Of a stretch of 12,500 nucleotides of DNA, positions 8,501 through 12,500 are shown piece by piece. Position 1 is the stretch's first letter. Each line of letters starts with the position of its first letter. Source of the stretch: Actinidia chinensis (lineage: Eukaryota > Streptophyta > Magnoliopsida > Ericales > Actinidiaceae); contig VIGQ01000204.1 in assembly GCA_009663005.1 (NCBI GenBank), positions 125,001-137,500 on the forward strand, given 5' to 3'. Made by a program: the position numbers and the translations under genes. Below the pieces are notes generated by a model, which saw only the letters and a list, made by a program, of their open reading frames with translations, ran no database searches and was not told where the DNA came from.

Positions 8501-8586
8501 CATTTGATTCTCATGTTGCGTAAATAGCAGTGACATTGATGATTAATCATTTGATTCTCACATGTTGATTAATCATTTGATTCTCA
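8501..8586. repeat. Short repeat CATTTGATTCTCA (three copies) with palindromic core
   Basis: CATTTGATTCTCA occurs exactly at 8501-8513, 8548-8560 and 8574-8586. The last two belong to an exact 20-base repeat, GATTAATCATTTGATTCTCA (8541-8560 and 8567-8586), with a period of 26. Copies 1 and 2 are both followed by TGTTG after zero or two extra bases. GATTAATC is itself palindromic, and 8539-8550 is a 12-base perfect palindrome, ATGATTAATCAT. ATTA-type palindromes are bound by homeodomain proteins, but binding here is only a possibility. Confidence 0.85.
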
Positions 8587-9515
8587 GTGCGCATAACGTC
8601 GACTCCCGAAGGTACCACCGGACGCAGTGAGTCCGATCCAACTAGCCAGTGATCGTCGTTTCATCAGCTGTTATGAAAACGAAAACGTCATAACATTGCG
8701 ATGCATAGGATAGCTTGTCGACGTCCCAACCAGAACTTGTCACCTCAATCCATCAGAGCAACACAATATGCTTGTTTCGAAGGTTTGACCTAAAAACTGC
8801 TACCAACTGCGATGCGTGTAAGATTTGAGGTATAATTGATTTTTTTTTTATGTGTAAATACTAATCTATAAGGCCTCTCATTGGTAGGTGCTGCAACATC
8901 TCGGGCGTCGAAACTTATGGTTATGTTCTCGAATCAGTTGTTTGTAGACGGATCCTAGTGTACGTATGAAAATAGTCGGATAAGACTTTGTATTTGAAAT
9001 GATATGTACCCACCAAGCCTAGTGTTTTATATATGTATGTATTTATTGATCTTTTTCATAATATATTAACCCAAAAGCCAGACTTAGGTTAATTAACGAT
9101 ATGGAGAGAGCGAGACAAGTCAAGAGACAGTGCCGACCAATAAGTAAAAAATTACACACAAGCTACACTTACACCTGATGTGGTGTAAGTATAACCGTTT
9201 CATATATGGTTACACGTGACATACTAAAATGAAATAAAATAGTTAGTACAATTGTCACTTTGATTTCAGTGTAACTTCTCGTGTTTTCTAGAGTACCTTG
9301 TTTAAACATTAAAAAACAATCTGTCGCCTCTTTCACAAGTCAGTGGTGTCGCACATGAGATCTATTATGTTTTTGAGAGTGGATTTTTTTTAGGTATTTA
9401 TGGTATTTTATGCCGTTAATTCCATGGACTTTTCAAAAAAGAAATAAATACAGATGATTATTAGTAACTGAAAATTAGAGCCTTTATGTGAAAATATTAC
9501 TAGAATGCATCAACA
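8587..9515. other. Non-coding stretch, GC-richer on its left side
   Basis: From 8587 to about 8830 the base composition is more balanced than the flanks. No frame gives a recognised protein. A TTGGTAG resembling a 3' splice site ends at 8888, and a 26-codon open stretch follows, ending at 8968-8970. This is too little to call an exon. To the right the sequence is AT-rich, with the inverted repeat at 9167-9190 described separately. Confidence 0.35.
9167..9218. promoter_or_regulatory. Perfect 9-bp stem-loop next to a G-box
   Basis: ACTTACACC (9167-9175) and GGTGTAAGT (9182-9190) are exact reverse complements around TGATGT. A CACGTG hexamer, the G-box core, lies at 9213-9218 within ACACGTGAC, which resembles an ABRE. 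CACGTG is bound by bZIP and bHLH factors in plants. No transcript start can be linked to it, so regulation is only suggested. Confidence 0.35.
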
Positions 9516-9673
9516 ATACCAGGCCCAAACATGTTACATGACTAATCAAGAAGTCATACCAGGCCCAAACGAACAGGAAGAAGAAGAGGCACCAAGTATT
9601 AACCATACAAGCCCAAAATATGTTAAATGGGGCCGAAATTCTATTTTCAAATTGATTGGGCCCCCCTGGGCCT
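9516..9673. promoter_or_regulatory. Cluster of site II-like GGCCCA/TGGGCY motifs
   Basis: GGCCCA occurs at 9522-9527 and 9562-9567, AGCCCA at 9609-9614, and TGGGCC at 9657-9662 and 9667-9672. The first two sit inside an exact 15-base direct repeat, ATACCAGGCCCAAAC (9516-9530 and 9556-9570, period 40). The third is in a diverged copy (CATACAAGCCCAAAATATGTT). TGGGCY site II elements are bound by TCP factors and are common in promoters of ribosomal-protein and other housekeeping genes in plants. No telo-box or coding exon is seen within the window on either side. Overlapping open frames here (9505-9726 plus, 9484-9765 minus) have no recognised product. Confidence 0.4.
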
Positions 9674-10206
9674 GTATGTATAGATCTGGTCCATTCATCT
9701 CCAATACTATAGAAAAGATTGATTGATAAAGATAAATCGTAGCAATGAACAACAAGTGGTTCCATTTGAAATTATACTAACAACACTTATAGTAAATTTT
9801 GTTTGGCTATGATTAATAAGGAAATTGGAATATTTTCATGAATGGTCGATGATCCGTGTAAGTGCATTGAACTAATGAAAAATACATAATAATTACAAAA
9901 AAAATATAAATTAACCACTGCTTCGCGATTGTTGTTAGCAAAACCTGATCTAAAAATCACAAGATAAGTCAGATACCAAAAAAATAACTAGAAATACCTA
10001 AAAATGAATTGATATACCAAGGAAATGGAATTGTAGACAGAGATTTATGCAAGTGTGATTCACGTCACAAAACAATTTTCACAATCTAAAATATATTCAC
10101 TTTTGAGTTTCTGGTTACGTTGCCATTGAAAAATTGTGAAATATACACATGCCTATAAACACAATTGTAAAAGCCATCGATGTACTATTGGAGAAATTAC
10201 TTAGTA
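9674..10206. other. AT-rich non-coding stretch
   Basis: No frame, repeat or RNA gene is visible. A GATA-type group, GATTGATAAAGATAAATC, lies at about 9719-9736, just right of the site II cluster. GATA motifs are common by chance in AT-rich DNA. Confidence 0.4.
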
Positions 10207-10320
10207 CTTTAGAGCAATTGTAAATAATGCTATAACCGGAGTGGAATTGTGTATAAAAAACAGGCGGGATTCATATTTTTTTTATCTAGGTGTATTCAAC
10301 ATGTACGTAATGCTCTAAAG
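10207..10320. mobile_element. Possible short MITE (114 bp) with 10-bp inverted ends
   Basis: CTTTAGAGCA (10207-10216) and TGCTCTAAAG (10311-10320) are exact reverse complements. Similarity continues weakly inward (ATTGTAAATAATGC against ATTACGTACATG). TTTAGAGCA ends are a frequent theme among short non-autonomous plant elements. The interior is non-coding. The ends are short and no target duplication is clear, so chance cannot be excluded. Confidence 0.4.
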
Positions 10321-10624
10321 AACCCAAATAATATCCTTGTATATATTGACGCTTAAGCTCCGCCAGAGCTCAAACGTTCTTCCTCTAGGATTTTTTCGCG
10401 TTCACGTATAGAATTCCTATAAACACAGAACGAAAAAGTTTTGAAAGGACACAAATTTCACATTCCCCCCTTCCTGAATTTTTTTTGTAAATATTATAAT
10501 CTCGCCCCATATCCAGAAATCACACTAACCTCCCTTTGGTTCACTTTGAAATTTCACATTCCCCTTTCCATTATACAACCATCGAATATACCGATAAAGG
10601 GACAAATTATAGATGACGGAATCT
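10321..10624. repeat. Non-coding stretch with a 16-base direct repeat
   Basis: AAATTTCACATTCCCC occurs exactly at 10453-10468 and 10549-10564, 96 bases apart, and both copies are followed by TTCC after one or two bases. The sequence between them is not obviously repeated. A 61-codon frame (10441-10626) covers both copies and looks like chance. Confidence 0.7.
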
Positions 10625-11294
10625 AGTCGTGATGAGGGCAGGGACCTCGCTGAGTTGTCGCTATAAAGCAAGCTCGGCGGAGTCTGCGTCGGAGTTCGGT
10701 GCAGATACTACCAAGACGAATGCGCCCGAGCTAAGGCCTTCGTTATACCCGAGATGCCACTGTTCAGCGAGCTTGGAACAACACTATGCTGGAAGCTTGT
10801 GCGAGGGACAACGACTAGAGGCATCCCGAGGGATATTAGGAAACAAGGGTGGCTTGCACGTCAGAGTACCTTTTTGATAACCACACGCCGAACGAAGATA
10901 TCAGCAATTGATCATGAAGCTACTAGTCACGCCATAGGGGCATGGGGGCATGGCATAGGTCAAAGCCGCCTAATCACTTGACACAAGTAGTCAGCCGTCA
11001 GTTGCCACTGCGCTGAGCCAGAACAAAAGGAAACAGTGTATTTGAAGGAGGTACGTGCAATCATGCCCACAAGAACATACAAACATACATATATTTTCTC
11101 TCTCTCGAGATATCTGGAGTCTAAATAACCGGGAGGCCGTTTCCGAAAACAGCTCCGGCAAACCATTCGCACTTATTTCTGTGCTTGCATATAGGGTATT
11201 GCTGGTAAACGGACGGAGGGTTGGATCTACTTACGTCGCCGTAGAAAACCTTCGTGAGGAGTCTATCGCCTCGATTCTTTTCCTCCCATCCTAA
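10625..11294. other. GC-rich island of unknown origin
   Basis: Counting 10621-10740 gives 68 G or C in 120 bases (57%), against about 10% in 11641-11700 and 42% in 10501-10560. The change at about 10620 is sharp, and the right edge near 11294 is also fairly clear. Several frames are open for 60-80 codons on both strands (for example 10629-10877, 10754-10981 and 11055-11294 plus; 10960-11172 minus). This is expected where stop codons are rare, and none resembles a known protein. A fragment of an LTR retrotransposon, or an organellar insertion, would explain the different base use. I cannot decide between them. No primer-binding site or polypurine tract is seen. Confidence 0.45.
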
Positions 11295-12123
11295 AACAAC
11301 CCCACAATCAAAGGGAATTTTATTAGGGAAATGAACTAAATTTTCATTTCTTGATTTACCCTATCATATTTTCAAGAACATAAATGCCCTTGTATAAGAA
11401 AAAAAGGCCTAAATACCCTAGTACACAAATTGTAAACACCCACTGAGGTTAGCACTCCCTTTACCCCGTCCCACCAAAATTCAATCGTCTCTCCTTCTTT
11501 ACTTGACACCACACCTACCCCCTTATTCGTATGATTAAGACTACTTAAAAAAAATAAAACAAAGATTATTTTTTTAACAAAATATTTATTAATAAAAAAA
11601 AAGAGAGTGATTTATAAATAAATGGTATATTTTGAAAAGAAAAAAATAAAATATTTATTCATTTTAATTGGTGTATTAAGAATTTTTTTTAAAAACTTAA
11701 TAAGGGCAATCTTGTTAGGTTTTGTATAAAAAAATTTCACTTTAGCGGAAAATCTAATAATAACATTTAAAAATAAGAATGATTAGTGTTATTCAAAAAT
11801 TATAAGGTCGGGACGGTAATTGTAAAAGTATTAAATTGTGTGTAATGTTGTCAAAAAAAAGTTTCATAAAACTTTATAAAACATCATATAATAATTCATA
11901 AAAGTTGAGCAAAATATGTCTTAGAATCATCATAAATGTATTATTGACAATTTGATTGTGGTTTAACCACAACCCTCATAAAAATAGACACAATAATTTA
12001 TACATTTTACCAAAACTCCATAAATTTTTTAATGTTTCATAAAAAGTATGCACGTCAACTATACTTAGCTGGATTCCACACCGTAATTCATAAGTGCACC
12101 CATGGTAGTTAACGTGGACCAAA
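11295..12123. other. AT-rich non-coding stretch
   Basis: Long A and T runs fill 11540-11700 and 11840-12050. TCATAAAA occurs at about 11864, 11896, 11976 and 12037. A 17-base palindrome, TTGTGGTT-T-AACCACAA, lies at 11956-11972. AT-rich DNA of this kind is sometimes bound by the nuclear matrix, but nothing here proves it. The 119-codon minus frame at 11976-12335 starts inside the hAT-like element to the right and has no recognised domain. Confidence 0.4.
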
Positions 12124-12461
12124 GAGGTGTGCATGATCGCGGTTTGGGCGGTTCTGTAACAGCGACCCAGAAACCGAGCCGATTTTTGTGATCGGTTCTT
12201 TATTTTAAAACAAAACGACCGATCGTATAAAGGAACCGAACCGAACCGAACCAACCCGAGTGAGATCAGTTCAGTTCTTTGGTTCTTTCTCAAAATAAGC
12301 CATCGATGAGCAATAATAATGTATGCTGAGTGCATTGCTATTACTATATGATCGAGTCTAAACTTCGATTCTTGTTCGGTTTTGATTCAAATTTCGCTTC
12401 GGTTCGATTCTGGATACAAAAATCATACAGACTTGAGAACCGAACCAAACCAGACGTGTCC
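12124..12461. mobile_element. hAT-like non-autonomous element, ~338 bp
   Basis: The left end reads GAGGTGTGCATGATCGCGG, then TTTGGGCGGTTCT. The right end, read as reverse complement, is GGACACGTCTGGTTTGG, then TTCGGTTCT. The shared block is (C/T)GGTTTGG followed by CGGTTCT, with one or two bases of offset. AGGTGTGCA-type ends with GGTTCGG subterminal repeats are a hallmark of many non-autonomous hAT elements of dicots. Inside, (GAACC)4 lies at 12233-12252 and TCGGTTCTTTAT at about 12192-12203 can pair with ATAAAGGAACCGA. There is no transposase frame. No clear 8-bp duplication is visible, so the element is old or its ends are slightly different from those given. Confidence 0.6.
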
Positions 12462-12500
12462 TATAATTTTCAAATCCACAAACGAACTATCGATAGATAG

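Noticed and set aside
11005..11020. Minus-strand TGGCTCAGCGC, A-box-like
   Set aside because: No B box follows within the usual 30-60 bases and there is no poly(A) tail or target duplication, so a SINE is not supported.
11976..12335. 119-codon open frame on the minus strand
   Set aside because: It crosses from AT-rich DNA into the hAT-like element and has no recognisable domain or start context.
12401..12410. GGTTCGATTC, close to the B box of tRNA genes and SINEs
   Set aside because: It lies in the GGTTCGG repeats of the hAT-like element. No A box at the right distance and no cloverleaf arms are visible.
1..12500. CRISPR array, operon or bacterial-type terminators
   Set aside because: No regularly spaced repeats with unique spacers, no bacterial-type coding density, and the repeat content is typical of a plant nuclear genome.

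Overview
The window looks like nuclear intergenic DNA from a flowering plant, most likely a eudicot. It is AT-rich, with long A and T homopolymers, CT microsatellites and several short elements built from GGTTCGGTTTGG- or CCGGTTGAACC-type ends, which are common in dicot genomes. I found no protein-coding gene. Open frames are at most 122 codons, overlap on opposite strands, and none gives a protein family I recognise. No tRNA, rRNA or CRISPR array is visible. I cannot name the species.

Left third (1-3900): the first ~540 bases read on the minus strand like part of an LTR, with a TATA-like box and a poly(A)-signal-like site about 55 bases apart. Next come a (TC)n microsatellite at 662-704, an imperfect ~92-bp tandem duplication at 1357-1540, and a promoter-and-leader-like stretch at 1954-2490. 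That stretch has repeated TCGAGG units, a TATA-like sequence and a consensus 5' splice site. The DNA from 2491 to 3900 is non-coding, with T-rich tracts and splice-acceptor-like sequences.

Middle (3900-6100): this is a small cluster of decayed non-autonomous DNA elements. A hAT-like remnant lies at about 3902-4314. A clear terminal-inverted-repeat element with ~60-bp arms lies at 4942-5478, and a second one with CCGGTT-rich ends lies at 5653-6035.

Right half (6100-12500): it contains a CT-rich, leader-like tract with a 19-codon ORF (6583-6760), a 39-bp tandem duplication (7395-7472) and a patch with a perfect GC stem-loop and a 26-bp repeat (8456-8586). It also has a cluster of five GGCCCA/TGGGCY (site II-like) motifs (9522-9672), a possible short MITE (10207-10320), a ~670-bp GC-rich island of unknown origin (10625-11294), and a hAT-like element at the right edge (12124-12461).

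No set of genes works together here. The history that fits best is repeated insertion and decay of small transposons and LTR pieces. I looked for a new biological system and do not see one. The best leads are the inverted-repeat elements, the site II cluster, the GC-rich island and the spliced-leader-like stretch.
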